From contig OZ244879.1 of the NCBI GenBank assembly GCA_965221295.1, positions 2,976,001-3,040,000 of the forward strand: a DNA stretch of 64,000 nt, in the 5' to 3' direction. This DNA comes from Bin87 sp965221295 (lineage in GTDB: Bacteria; Chloroflexota; Dehalococcoidia; Lucifugimonadales; UBA3495). The translations under genes and the position numbers were made by a program. Position 1 is the first letter of the stretch. Each line of letters begins with the position of its first letter. Positions 34,480 through 43,646 of this stretch are shown one piece after another. The notes beneath the pieces were generated by a model. It was given only the letters and a program-made list of their open reading frames with translations. It had not been told where the DNA came from and searched no databases.

Positions 34480-34590
34480 GTGAAAGTGAGTGACAGAAAG
34501 CGGCACAAGGTGATTGTGCTGACGGTCTCGTACGCTGTGGCCATCCCGGTCTCCATCTACGTGGTGGGCCTGTTTGTTGGTTGGTGGTGA
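34480..34590 (+). CDS. 36-residue single-helix membrane protein
   Basis: It starts at a GTG with AGGAGGT 5 bases upstream and reads VKVSDRKRHKVIVLTVSYAV, ending GLFVGWW at the stop. A basic head, one helix and a terminal Trp-Trp are shared with the genes at 33876 and, less closely, 33403. The strong ribosome site argues for translation. Confidence 0.55.
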   Translation: MKVSDRKRHKVIVLTVSYAVAIPVSIYVVGLFVGWW

Positions 34591-34630
34591 GGGTTTATTG
34601 CGGGTGTCCACCCCGCCCCGGAGCCTTGCG

Positions 34631-35455
34631 CTACATCGCTCGCCACGCGGTTCCTTCGGTCATGGCCAGGAATTGCTCCACCAGCGTTGGGTTGCCGATG
34701 ATCAGGCCGGGGGAGAACAGCGTGGCATCCTCCAGGGTGGAGCGGTCCAGAACGCGGGCGCCCGCCTCCCGGGCCAGCAGCACGCCGGACGCGATGTCCC
34801 ACGCCGAAAGGCTGTGGTGGGCGTACAGGTCAATCCGTCCCGCGGCGGTGTAGGCGATGCTGAGCGCGCTCGACCCCATCAGCCTATAGCCGGAGATGCC
34901 GGGCCAGATGCCAGACACCATCTCCATCATGCGCTTGGCCTGATCAAATTCGTAGCCCAGGTCGAATCCCAGGATGGCGTCCTCGATATTCTGACGGTCG
35001 GAAACACGGATGGCCTGTCCGTTGATTAACGCGCCTGCACCCTGTTGCGCCGCGAACAGCTCGTCGCGCACCGGATCATAGGTCACGCCCGCCACCACCT
35101 GGTCGCCCCTGGCCACCGCCACGACGATGCAGAAGTGCGGTATGCCCTCCGCGAAGTTCCGCGTCCCGTCGATGGGGTCCACCACCCAGGTGTAGGGCGA
35201 CGAACCCGCTGAGGGGTGCGACTCCTCTGACAAAACTCCGAAGTCTGGGTATTCATCAGTGATATAGTCGAGGATCAGCCGTTCCGACGCCAGGTCGGCG
35301 TCGGTGACGACGTTGGCCCGTCCCTTCAGGCTAACCTCCACGTCGGTGTGAAAACGAGCCAGAACCAATTCGCCGGCCTTGCGGGCGGCGGATTCGCACA
35401 CTTCCAACGCGGTTCGGCCCGAACGGGAACGGGGCAATTCGTGGGGTTCCGACAT
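34631..35455 (-). CDS. inositol-1-monophosphatase family protein
   Basis: This Mg-dependent, lithium-sensitive-type sugar phosphatase has 274 residues. Metal site motifs are VVTDADLASE, VLSEES, DPIDGTRNF and the C-terminal SAWDIASGVLLAREAGA. Relatives hydrolyse inositol-1-phosphate, fructose-1,6-bisphosphate or PAP; which one applies here is not clear. AGAGGAGG lies about 9 bases before the ATG at 35455; a longer frame to 35653 adds Arg/Pro-rich noise. Its 3' end is duplicated at 34027. Confidence 0.9.
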   Translation of the reverse strand: MSEPHELPRSRSGRTALEVCESAARKAGELVLARFHTDVEVSLKGRANVVTDADLASERLILDYITDEYPDFGVLSEESHPSAGSSPYTWVVDPIDGTRNFAEGIPHFCIVVAVARGDQVVAGVTYDPVRDELFAAQQGAGALINGQAIRVSDRQNIEDAILGFDLGYEFDQAKRMMEMVSGIWPGISGYRLMGSSALSIAYTAAGRIDLYAHHSLSAWDIASGVLLAREAGARVLDRSTLEDATLFSPGLIIGNPTLVEQFLAMTEGTAWRAM

Positions 35456-35733
35456 TGGGGGAAGCCTCCTCTGTTGGCGGAGTTTGGCGGGCGGCGGGCC
35501 GCGGACGACGGGCCAGCGAAGTCTAGCATCCGCGCCGGGCGCTAACAACCGGGGCGTCCCGCCCGGGTCGGCTGCCCGCAATCTGTTTTGCCGGAGGGCA
35601 GCGCGGCGATCTTGTCGCCGAAGGCTTGGTCGCTCGGCTGGCGCGACCGCCATACCCGCGCAATATCAAGATTCGCTTTTGTCAATGACGAACTGCGCCC
35701 AAGCTAGGCGGTCTGGGATGCTATACTGCGCCG

Positions 35734-36159
35734 GTGAATACGCAGGCGAACAGGCCGTTGGTGGGTGTGGGCGTGGTGTTTGTGCGCCGGGGCCGCGTGT
35801 TTCTGGCGCAACGCCGAGGCGCGCACGGGGAGAACAGCTGGGGTTCAGCGGGAGGGCATCTGGAGTTTGGCGAGACCCTGGAGGATTGCGCCCGTCGGGA
35901 GGCCATGGAAGAGCTTGGCGTGCGTGTCGGGGAGTTGCGAGCCCTGTGCATCAGCAACATTGTGGCCTACGGGCGCCACTACGTCGACGTGGAATTCCTC
36001 GGGGACCTGGGCGACCAGGAACCCGCGCCCACCGCGGCAGATGGTTCTTTCGGCGAACACGGCTGGTTTCCCCTGTCCGATCCGCCGCAGCCGCTGTTTG
36101 AACCGATGCGGCTGGCAATTGAAAGCCTGTTGTCGGGCCAATGGTATCACCCGCCGTGA
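35734..36159 (+). CDS. Nudix hydrolase
   Basis: This protein of 141 residues has a complete Nudix box GGHLEFGETLEDCARREAMEELGV (G-x5-E-x7-REx2EELG). The N-terminal VGVGVVFVRRGRVFLAQRR strand and the SWGSAGGHLEFGE context resemble MutT/NUDT15-like nucleotide triphosphate cleaners. The start is a GTG. A TATACT box lies at 35722-35727 but no matching -35 is seen. It precedes gyrB by 116 bases and is probably a separate unit. Confidence 0.88.
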   Translation: MNTQANRPLVGVGVVFVRRGRVFLAQRRGAHGENSWGSAGGHLEFGETLEDCARREAMEELGVRVGELRALCISNIVAYGRHYVDVEFLGDLGDQEPAPTAADGSFGEHGWFPLSDPPQPLFEPMRLAIESLLSGQWYHPP

Positions 36160-36222
36160 TTGAAGATTTTGACATAAATTTTCGTTGTCCTTTCAAAAAT
36201 CGGTATATGGCTGTGCGAAAAA

Positions 36223-36254
36223 TTGTGGCGAATGCGCTCTATTTGTGCTAAAAT
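36223..36254 (+). promoter_or_regulatory. candidate gyrB promoter
   Basis: An AT-rich stretch, unusual here, ends in the extended -10 TGCTAAAAT (36246-36254), 21 bases before the ATG. TTGTGG at 36223-36228 is a weak -35 at 20-base spacing. Confidence 0.4.
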
Positions 36255-36275
36255 AGCAGGCGCGTCGACAGTATC

Positions 36276-38333
36276 ATGAATAGTGATAATCCCCACAGCG
36301 ACGACGGCGTTCTAACTGCGACCACCGATGGATCAGAAAACATGACCCAAGCCACCACAATCCCAGTGACCGAAGACCATTCGGAATATACTTCGGACAA
36401 CATCCAGGTGCTCAAGGGCCTTGAAGCGGTCCGGGTGCGGCCCGGGATGTATATCGGCAGCACTGGCGTCGACGGACTTCACCACCTGATCAAGGAGCTG
36501 CTGGACAACGCCGTCGATGAGGCGCTGGCCGGCTATTGCGACCGCATCGATTTGCGAATCGCCGCCGACGGCGCCGTAACCGTGTCTGACAACGGCCGCG
36601 GCATCCCGGTGGATGTCCACCCGGATACGGGGGTATCCGGTCTGGAAACGGTCATGACCACGCTCCACGCCGGCGGCAAATTCGACGGCGCGGCGTACAA
36701 GGTGTCCGGCGGACTGCACGGCGTCGGAGCGTCCGTGGTCAACGCCCTGGCCTCCAACCTGCACGTCGAAATCTGCCGAGGCGGCTTCCGCTACACCCAG
36801 GATTACGCCCGAGGGATCCCCACCACCGACCTGGTGCAGCGCCAGAAAGTTCGCCGGCAAGGCACGGAAGTAACCTACTACGCAGACCCAGACATCTTTC
36901 CGGAGATCAGCTACGACTTTGGCCGATTGGTCGCTCAGCTCCGTCAAACGGCTTACCTCAACAAGGGGCTGGAAATCGCCCTGGTCAGCGAGTTTCATGC
37001 CGAAGAACGCGGCGGCGACATTGAACGGTGCTTCTTCTTCGATAGCGGCGTGGCCAGCATGGTGCGTAACATCAACCGCAAGCGCAATGTCGTGATGCCG
37101 GAGCCGTTCTACTACCAGCGCATCGCTGAAGACGCCGACGTTGAGGTCGCCTTCCAGTACCATCACACCGATGGACACGACAACCTGGCCGCCGACGAGC
37201 GCACCTTCGCCAACTGCATCCTTACGCCGGAGGGCGGGACGCACTTGGCTGGCTTTCGGTCGGCCTTGACCAGGGCGCTCAACGACTACGCCCGCAAGCA
37301 GAATTACTTCAAAGACCCCAAGGACTCGTTCAGCGGAGAAGACACCCGAGGCGGCTTGGTCGCCGTGGTCAGCGTCAAACTGGGCGACCCCCAATTCGAA
37401 GGGCAGACCAAGAACAAGCTAAGCAACCCGGAGATTCGCGGGCGCGTCGAGGCCGCCACCGCCGAGGGACTCACCCGTTTCCTCGAAGAAAACCCCACAG
37501 CGGCCAAGGGCGTAATGGAAAAGGTGCAGACCAACCACGCGGCCAGGGAAGCCGCGCGCCGAGCCCGAGACCTGGTGCTGCGCAAGAACGCCCTGGACGG
37601 CACCGCCCTGCCCGGCAAGCTGGCCGACTGCTCCGAACGGGACCCGGCGAAGTCGGAACTTTACATCGTGGAGGGCGAATCGGCCGGCGGCTCCGCCAAG
37701 ATGGGGCGCGACCGGCAGTTCCAGGCCATCTTGCCCCTCAAGGGCAAGATCCTCAACGTGGAACGGTTCCTGGACAAGGTGGAACGAATCCTGAGCCACG
37801 AGGAAATCAGGGCGCTGATCTCAGCCGTGGGCACTGGCGAAGGCGAAGCGTTCGACATCTCCAAGCTTCGCTACCACCGCATCATCATCATGACCGACGC
37901 CGATGTGGACGGTTCACACATCCGAACCCTGATCCTGACCTACTTCTATCGCCGGATGCGACAACTCATCGAGGACGGTTACCTATACATCGCCCAGCCG
38001 CCGTTGTACCGAGTGCAACGCGGGCGCAACATCGCCTACGCCTACTCCGAGGATGAGAAGGACGTTCTGATCAAGCGTATGTCCACGGCCCGGTCGGAAC
38101 CGTCGGTGCAGCGGTACAAGGGCCTGGGCGAAATGAACGCCGACCAGTTGTGGGAAACCACCATGGACCCCGCGGCCCGCAAGATGTTGCGGGTAACCAT
38201 CAACGACCTTGACGACGTGGACGGGATCGCCGACACCGACGGCGTATTCGCCATGCTGATGGGTGAACAGGTCGCGCCCCGCAAGAGCTTCATCCAGAGC
38301 CACGCCACCGAAGTGCAAAACCTGGACGTGTGA
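36276..38333 (+). CDS. gyrB: DNA gyrase subunit B
   Basis: This 685-residue type II topoisomerase subunit has the GHKL ATPase (ELLDNAVDEAL, DNGRGIP, GGLHGVG), the transducer, and the TOPRIM domain (EGESAGG near 466, DADVDGSH near 541), ending in QRYKGLGEMNADQLWETTMDP. The ~170-residue insert of enterobacterial GyrB is absent, as is usual outside proteobacteria. The first 38 residues, rich in Asp, Ser and Thr, are an extension; a second ATG at 36342 could be the true start. The stop overlaps the hpt start in TGATG. gyrA is not adjacent. Confidence 0.95.
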   Translation: MNSDNPHSDDGVLTATTDGSENMTQATTIPVTEDHSEYTSDNIQVLKGLEAVRVRPGMYIGSTGVDGLHHLIKELLDNAVDEALAGYCDRIDLRIAADGAVTVSDNGRGIPVDVHPDTGVSGLETVMTTLHAGGKFDGAAYKVSGGLHGVGASVVNALASNLHVEICRGGFRYTQDYARGIPTTDLVQRQKVRRQGTEVTYYADPDIFPEISYDFGRLVAQLRQTAYLNKGLEIALVSEFHAEERGGDIERCFFFDSGVASMVRNINRKRNVVMPEPFYYQRIAEDADVEVAFQYHHTDGHDNLAADERTFANCILTPEGGTHLAGFRSALTRALNDYARKQNYFKDPKDSFSGEDTRGGLVAVVSVKLGDPQFEGQTKNKLSNPEIRGRVEAATAEGLTRFLEENPTAAKGVMEKVQTNHAAREAARRARDLVLRKNALDGTALPGKLADCSERDPAKSELYIVEGESAGGSAKMGRDRQFQAILPLKGKILNVERFLDKVERILSHEEIRALISAVGTGEGEAFDISKLRYHRIIIMTDADVDGSHIRTLILTYFYRRMRQLIEDGYLYIAQPPLYRVQRGRNIAYAYSEDEKDVLIKRMSTARSEPSVQRYKGLGEMNADQLWETTMDPAARKMLRVTINDLDDVDGIADTDGVFAMLMGEQVAPRKSFIQSHATEVQNLDV

Positions 38334-38866
38334 TGCCTGCTGACGGGCTGGCCCTGCTGATCAGCGAAGCAGAACTGGCAACCACCGTCGCGGAACTGGC
38401 CCGGCAAATCGACCGAGACTACGCCAGCGTGGGCCTGGTGATGGTCTGCGTACTCAAGGGAGCCGCGATTTTCGCATCAGACCTGCTGCGTCAATTGCAG
38501 GCCAGCGTACACCGGGTGGAGTTCCTGCGCGCCAGCAGCTACGGCGCCGGCACGGAGTCATCCGGCTCAGTGCGCATGGAATCCACCATTTCCCCGCGCG
38601 ATATTGAGGGCCGCCACGTCCTGGTCGTGGATGACATCGCGGACACCGGGCGAACGTGCATCGAGGTCAAACGATTCCTCAGCGGCATGGGACCGGCGTC
38701 ACTGCGCTATTGCACACTGCTGGACAAACCGGAACGCCGAGCTGTGGAAGTTCAGTATGACTACGTGGGTTTGACGATTCCCAATCATTTTGTGGTCGGG
38801 TACGGCATGGATCTGGACGAACGCTACCGAGGGCTGCCCGCGGTGTACTACTTTCCCGCTCGGTAG
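38333..38866 (+). CDS. hpt: hypoxanthine phosphoribosyltransferase
   Basis: The enzyme has 177 residues and the PRPP-binding motif VLVVDDIADTGRT and the MVCVLKGAAIFASDL loop. FLRASSYG and the terminal VVGYGMDLDERYRGLP are family signatures. It converts hypoxanthine or guanine with PRPP to IMP or GMP in purine salvage. Its ATG overlaps the gyrB TGA by one base, so the two are translationally coupled, an unusual pairing. Confidence 0.93.
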   Translation: MPADGLALLISEAELATTVAELARQIDRDYASVGLVMVCVLKGAAIFASDLLRQLQASVHRVEFLRASSYGAGTESSGSVRMESTISPRDIEGRHVLVVDDIADTGRTCIEVKRFLSGMGPASLRYCTLLDKPERRAVEVQYDYVGLTIPNHFVVGYGMDLDERYRGLPAVYYFPAR

Positions 38867-38905
38867 GCCGGCCACCGCCGTTCACTCAAAACGCCACCAC
38901 GAGCG

Positions 38906-40543
38906 CTAGAATGCCACCGCCTGGCCATCGCCGCGCGGGTCGGATGCGCCCGTGAGGACCCCGCGGCGGTTATCCCGCGCGATCAGCTGCACTACACCGT
39001 GGTAGGAACCCAACGGGTTTTGCGTTACGTTGTGGCCCATGCGCTTCAGGTCGCGGATGGTATCCTCGGGCATCCCCATCTCCACGCGCAGCTCCCCGGG
39101 TCGGTTGATGGTAGCGGGATCGGTGCCTGGGAAGCTGAACCAGCGCGGCGATTCCACGGCATCCTGCGGCTGGAGGCCGCCATCGATCAATTTGGTGAGC
39201 GTCTGGATGCCGACCTGGGGTTGCAGGTCGCCCCCGGGCGTGCCGCCGACGATGGATACCTCGCCATTTTCGGTGGTCAGGTAGCAATTGAGGGTGTGCA
39301 TGGTGCGCTTGCCCGGCGCGATGACGTTGGGATGTCCAGCTTCCAGGCTGAAGCCTCGTCCTCCCCGGTTGTTGAACAGGACGCCGGTCCCGGGCGCGAC
39401 GACACCCGACCCGAACCCGTTGGACAGGCTGTGAATCCAGCTCACGGCGTTGCCGGCGCCATCGGCAACGCAGAAGTAGGTGGTGTCGCCCAACCCGTTG
39501 GTGGGAACCAACGGACGCGTCTCGCTGCCGGCCTGGAAAGGATGTATCTGATCCCGGCGCAGGTCGGCGTACTCCATAGATAGGAGGCCTTCCAGCGGCC
39601 AGTCCACGAAATTGGGGTCGCCGGCCAGTCGGTTGCGGTCGGAGTAGGCGATCTTCTTGGCCTCCACCAGGAGGTGTATGGCATCCGCTGAATTTGGCGT
39701 CATGGAGGTGAGGTCATGCCCGGAAACGATGTTGAGCATCTGGAGCAACAGGAACCCCTGAGATGGCGGGCGGGTTTGGTACACCGTGTGCTGTCGGTAG
39801 GTGGCGCTGATGGGTTCGCATACGTCCGCCTGGTGTCCGGCGAAATCTGCTTCGGCGAACAGCCCGCCATCGGAGGTCGCCTGATTCAATCCGGCGACCA
39901 TTTGTGTCGCCAGGTCGCTGCGATAGAAAGCGTCGGCGCCGCCCTCGGCCACCCTGCGGATGGAGTCAGCGAGGTCGGGGTTGGCCAGGATTTCACCTTC
40001 CCTGGGCGGTCGGCCACTGCGCAGGTAGATGTCTGCGGTGGCGGTATGGCGCGCCAGGAGATCCGCGTTGCCGGCAAAGGAGCGAGCTATGCCGGCCGGA
40101 ACCGGGAAACCCCGCTCCGCGTAGCCGATGGCTGGAGCCAGCAGGTCGGGCATGGAAACTGAGCAGAAATTGCGGTGCATCGCCTCCCACGCGGCGGCCT
40201 CGCCGGGCACGGTAACGGAGTGCGGGCCCGTGGGTGGCATGAGGGCAAGACCCTGTTTGCGGTAATAGTCGGCTTCCGCGCCAGCGCCGGCCACACCGCT
40301 GCTGTTGATATTGGCGACCCTCCCAGTGGCGGCGTCAAAGACCAAGATGAACGAATCTCCGCCCAGACCGCACTTGGGGACAACGGTAACGCACTCCACC
40401 GCGGCTACCGCCAGGGCGGCGTCGAACGCCGAGCCGCCGTCTTGCATGACGCGGAGGCCGGTCGAGGCTGCCAACGGTGAATCCGAACACACCATGCCGT
40501 TCTGACCGTGCACAGCGCTGCGGGTGAGGTTGGTGATGGACAT
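38906..40543 (-). CDS. ggt: gamma-glutamyltransferase family Ntn hydrolase
   Basis: This 545-residue precursor should self-cleave before the Thr pair in NGLGDTTYFCVADGAGNAVSW (Thr near residue 353), giving large and small subunits. GGDSFILVFDAATG, RPPSQGFLLLQMLN and GGTPGGDLQPQ are conserved. No signal peptide is evident, so a cytosolic place and perhaps an acylase-like or glutathione-related role is likely. GGAGG lies 8 bases before the ATG. The gene stands alone and is flanked upstream by a repeat cluster. Confidence 0.9.
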   Translation of the reverse strand: MSITNLTRSAVHGQNGMVCSDSPLAASTGLRVMQDGGSAFDAALAVAAVECVTVVPKCGLGGDSFILVFDAATGRVANINSSGVAGAGAEADYYRKQGLALMPPTGPHSVTVPGEAAAWEAMHRNFCSVSMPDLLAPAIGYAERGFPVPAGIARSFAGNADLLARHTATADIYLRSGRPPREGEILANPDLADSIRRVAEGGADAFYRSDLATQMVAGLNQATSDGGLFAEADFAGHQADVCEPISATYRQHTVYQTRPPSQGFLLLQMLNIVSGHDLTSMTPNSADAIHLLVEAKKIAYSDRNRLAGDPNFVDWPLEGLLSMEYADLRRDQIHPFQAGSETRPLVPTNGLGDTTYFCVADGAGNAVSWIHSLSNGFGSGVVAPGTGVLFNNRGGRGFSLEAGHPNVIAPGKRTMHTLNCYLTTENGEVSIVGGTPGGDLQPQVGIQTLTKLIDGGLQPQDAVESPRWFSFPGTDPATINRPGELRVEMGMPEDTIRDLKRMGHNVTQNPLGSYHGVVQLIARDNRRGVLTGASDPRGDGQAVAF

Positions 40544-40689
40544 TATGGCGGCCTCCGTCGGCGTTCCAGGTGGGGCAGATAATTTGTCGCGCTAATCATC
40601 TTACAAGGCAAGCCGCCTGGCAAGCGGGGGGCATACGTTTCGCCCTGCACGGTATGACGATCATGGCGTCGGTCGAGCCGCCGTTGGGG

Positions 40690-41290
40690 CGGTAGGGGGA
40701 AAGGCCGCGCGTTGTGATCGTCGAGATTGCCGCGCGGCGCTCGCAATGACAGGTGGGAGGTGGCTCGCAATGACTTTACCAACTGTCATTGCGAGGCCGA
40801 AGGCCGTGGCAATCCCGATGCCTGGGCGAACGGCCGCCGGGGCAGTAGGGGGAAAGGCCGTTGGTCGCGGTCGGCGAGATTGCCGCGCTCCGCTCGCAAT
40901 GACACAATCAATTGTCATTGCGAGGAGCGTTAGCGACGCGGCAATCCCGTTGCCTGGGCGAACGGCCGTTGGGGTGGGGACGAACGGCCATTGGTTGCGG
41001 GCAACGAGATTGCCGCGCTTCGCTCGCAATGACACAATCAATTGTCATTGCGAGGAGCGTTAGCGACGCGGCAATCCCGTTGCCTGGGCGAACGGCCGCC
41101 GGGGTGGGGACGAACGACCATTAGTTGCGGCCAACGAGATTGCCGCGCTCCGCTCGCATTGACACAATCAATTGTCATTGCGAGGAGCGTTAGCGACGCG
41201 GCAATCCCGTTGCCTGGGCGAACGGCCGCCGGGGTGAGGACGAACGGCCATTAGTTGCCGGCAACGAGATTGCGCATTGACAGCACGGGG
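40690..41290. repeat. palindromic repeat cluster, 130-bp period
   Basis: Three successive units begin ATTGTCATTGCGAGGAGCGT at 40911, 41041 and 41171, an exact 130-bp spacing. A related unit begins near 40794. Each unit is an interrupted palindrome: the left arm TGTCATTGCGAG...CGGCAATCCCG and the right arm CGAGATTGCCGCGCT...CGCTCGCAATGACA enclose GGCGAACGGCC and its partner. No gene is seen from 40544 to 41389. Confidence 0.9.
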
Positions 41291-41389
41291 TGGCTCGTAA
41301 TGACAGAAAGAGAATGCTGCGGCGCCCAGCGGGATCGCCCCATGCCTACTGTGGCCTCACCCTGGGTTGCGCCGGAGGAGAGGGTTGAG

Positions 41390-42517
41390 CTATCGCAGGA
41401 GGCGGTTCAGGCCGGAATGTCGGGCTGGGTCAAGGTCGGCGCCGGCCAGCGCCGGGTGATCCGCGCCATAGCGGTGGCAACGGAAGGTTGCGTTGGTATA
41501 TTCCATGCCGCCGGCTCCTCCGGCAGCCTCGCTGTAGTGGAAGAACGGGTTGATGTACTCCCAAACCACCTCGCCCCGGGGCGTCACCTCAAACATGCGG
41601 CCGGGAGCGCCTTCGCAAATCAGCGTATTGCCGTTGGGTTGCCGCTCCGCGCTGCTGATGTTGTAGCTGTAGAAGGAGATGGCCGGCATACCCTGGTACT
41701 GCCAGTGGATCTCATTAGTGGATGGATCGACTTCCACGATCCGTGAGTAGCTGGCGCCACGCCGGTGGCCGCCGTTGTCGAAAATCAGAACCCGGCCGCT
41801 GTCAAGCCACGTGGGATGGTGTTGATGGTAGAGCTCGCCGGGCCCCCACTTCCACTTGAATGCTCCGGTCTGCCGATCAACGATGCCAACTGTGCTGATC
41901 AGCCGATAACTCACCAACAGGTCGCCATCGGGCGTGACATTCAGCGTGTTTTGGTGCGTCCACTCGCGGCGCGCCTCCAGTGGGCAGATGACGTCTGCTT
42001 CGACGTCCAGATGTTCCCACGACTTCCATTCCCAAACGATTTCGCCATCGGGGGTGACCTCTCGAACCACGTCCCCCAGCATACCCGGCGCAAAGTCCAC
42101 GTCAAAGCCGCCCCGCACTCGAGCCTCCAAGCCATCGGGCAGGGGTTCCCACAGCAGCACCAGGGTGTTTCCGCTGGGCAGGCGCTGGTAGTCATGGTGC
42201 AACGCCTGATCCCGGTATGACCACACCAGGTTGCTGTCCCAGTCCAGTTCGATGATGCTGGCCGATGAGCCGCCCACCGTCTCGATGCCGCCGGCGTCCT
42301 CAGGCGGGAAGGTGCGGCAGAGCAGGTTGCCGTTGTCCAGTAGGTAAGCGTAGTGAATGCCTTCTTCCGAATGCCAACGGTGGACGACGTTGCCGTCCAG
42401 GTCGATCAGGTAGGCATCCTCGCCGCCGCGCGTGGTTGAAAACAGCGTGTACCCCGGCTGACTGGCGGCCGGGGTGTGATGGATCAATCCCACTGGATGA
42501 TGTATCGACCAGCCCAT
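41390..42517 (-). CDS. arylsulfotransferase (ASST)-like beta-propeller protein
   Basis: The 375-residue protein opens with GYTLFSTTRGGEDAYLIDLD and repeats blades with the pattern DxxGxVVWxW: VVHRWH, NLVWSYRD, GEIVWEWKSWEH, FKWKWGPGELY and IHWQYQG. His residues in LHHDYQRLPSGN and WTHQNTLNV sit where ASST-type enzymes keep their catalytic His. There is no signal peptide, unlike periplasmic ASST. A sulfotransferase or a binding role are both possible. GGAGGG lies 7 bases upstream of the ATG and a TATAAT box lies at 42547-42552. Confidence 0.78.
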   Translation of the reverse strand: MGWSIHHPVGLIHHTPAASQPGYTLFSTTRGGEDAYLIDLDGNVVHRWHSEEGIHYAYLLDNGNLLCRTFPPEDAGGIETVGGSSASIIELDWDSNLVWSYRDQALHHDYQRLPSGNTLVLLWEPLPDGLEARVRGGFDVDFAPGMLGDVVREVTPDGEIVWEWKSWEHLDVEADVICPLEARREWTHQNTLNVTPDGDLLVSYRLISTVGIVDRQTGAFKWKWGPGELYHQHHPTWLDSGRVLIFDNGGHRRGASYSRIVEVDPSTNEIHWQYQGMPAISFYSYNISSAERQPNGNTLICEGAPGRMFEVTPRGEVVWEYINPFFHYSEAAGGAGGMEYTNATFRCHRYGADHPALAGADLDPARHSGLNRLLR

Positions 42518-42647
42518 GACGAGTCCCTCCGAAGCGATGATGCCGGATTATAGCAGGGGTACGCCGCCATTCCGTTAATCGGCAGGCGCTGGGCGGTTGA
42601 ACCGGACGGCCCTCTCGAGCGTGCTTGCAAGGAGCGCCTCCCGCTAC

Positions 42648-43382
42648 TGTCATTGCGAGGCCGAAGGCCGTGGCAATCCCGATAACTGGGCGAACGGCCG
42701 CCAGGCTCCGCGGCCGAACGGCCGTTGGTTGTGGTCAACGAGATTGCCGCGCTTCGCTCGCAATGACAGGTGGGGGGCGCTCGCATCACCCAACTGTCAT
42801 TGCGAGGCCGAAGGCCGTGGCAATCCCGATAACTGGGCGAACGGCCGATGGGGTGTGGAACCTAACGGCCGTTGGTTGCGGTCAACGAGATTGCCGCGCT
42901 TCGCTCGCAATGACAGGTGGGGGGCGCTCGCATCACCCAACTGTCATTGCGAGGCCGAAGGCCGTGGCAATCCCGATAACTGGGCGAACGGCCGCCAGGC
43001 TCCGAGGCCGAACGGCCGTTGGTTGCGGTCAACGAGATTGCCGCGCTTCGCTCGCATTGACAGGTGGGGGGCGCTCGCATCACCCACCTGTCATTGCGAG
43101 GCCGAAGGGCGTGGCAATCTCGACGCCTGGGCGAACGGCCGATGGGGTGTGGAACCTAACGGCCGTTGGTTGCGGTCAACGAGATTTCCGCGCTTCGCTC
43201 GCAATGACAGGTGGGGGGCGCTCGCATCACCCAACTGTCATTGCGAGGCCGAAGGCCGTGGCAATCTCGACGCCTGGGCGAACGGCCGATGGGGTGTGGA
43301 ACCTAACGGCCGTTGGTTGCGGTCAACGAGATTGCCGCGCTTCGCTCGCAATGACAGGTGGGGGGCGCTCGCAATGACAGAG
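42648..43382. repeat. five tandem copies of a 147-bp palindromic unit
   Basis: Copies begin TGTCATTGCGAGGCCGAAGG at 42648, 42795, 42942, 43089 and 43236, an exact 147-bp period. Copies 2, 4 and 5 share a middle (GATGGGGTGTGGAACC) that differs from copies 1 and 3 (GCCAGGCTCCG). Because 147 is a multiple of three, long false reading frames run through it. From 43369 to about 43460 a short motif CGCAATGACAG(G)GGAAGGG repeats, and another palindrome starts near 43519. Confidence 0.93.
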
Positions 43383-43646
43383 GAAGGGGCTCGCAATGAC
43401 AGGGGAAGGGATCGCGATGACAGCAGGGGGAAGGGATCGCGATGACGGCATGGGGGCGCTGCGATGGCGGAAGGGAAGAGCGCCCATGCGGCCTGTCATT
43501 GCAAGGAGCGCCTCCCGCTACTGTCATTGCGAGGAGCGCCAGCGGTGCGGCGATCCCGACGCCTGGACCAACGCAACCCCGGGCGGCGATAACTGGGCGA
43601 TGCCTGATTCGTGACGCGGAATGGCCGTCGGTAGTATGCTGCCCTC

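Noticed and set aside
42648..43382. Possible CRISPR array
   Set aside because: Units are 147 bp, contiguous and themselves palindromic, with no unique spacers and no cas genes.
42597..43445. Open frames of 282 and 250 residues on the plus strand
   Set aside because: They run through the 147-bp palindromic array; the length is a multiple of three, and the Cys/His/Arg-rich text is the well-known false translation of such repeats.
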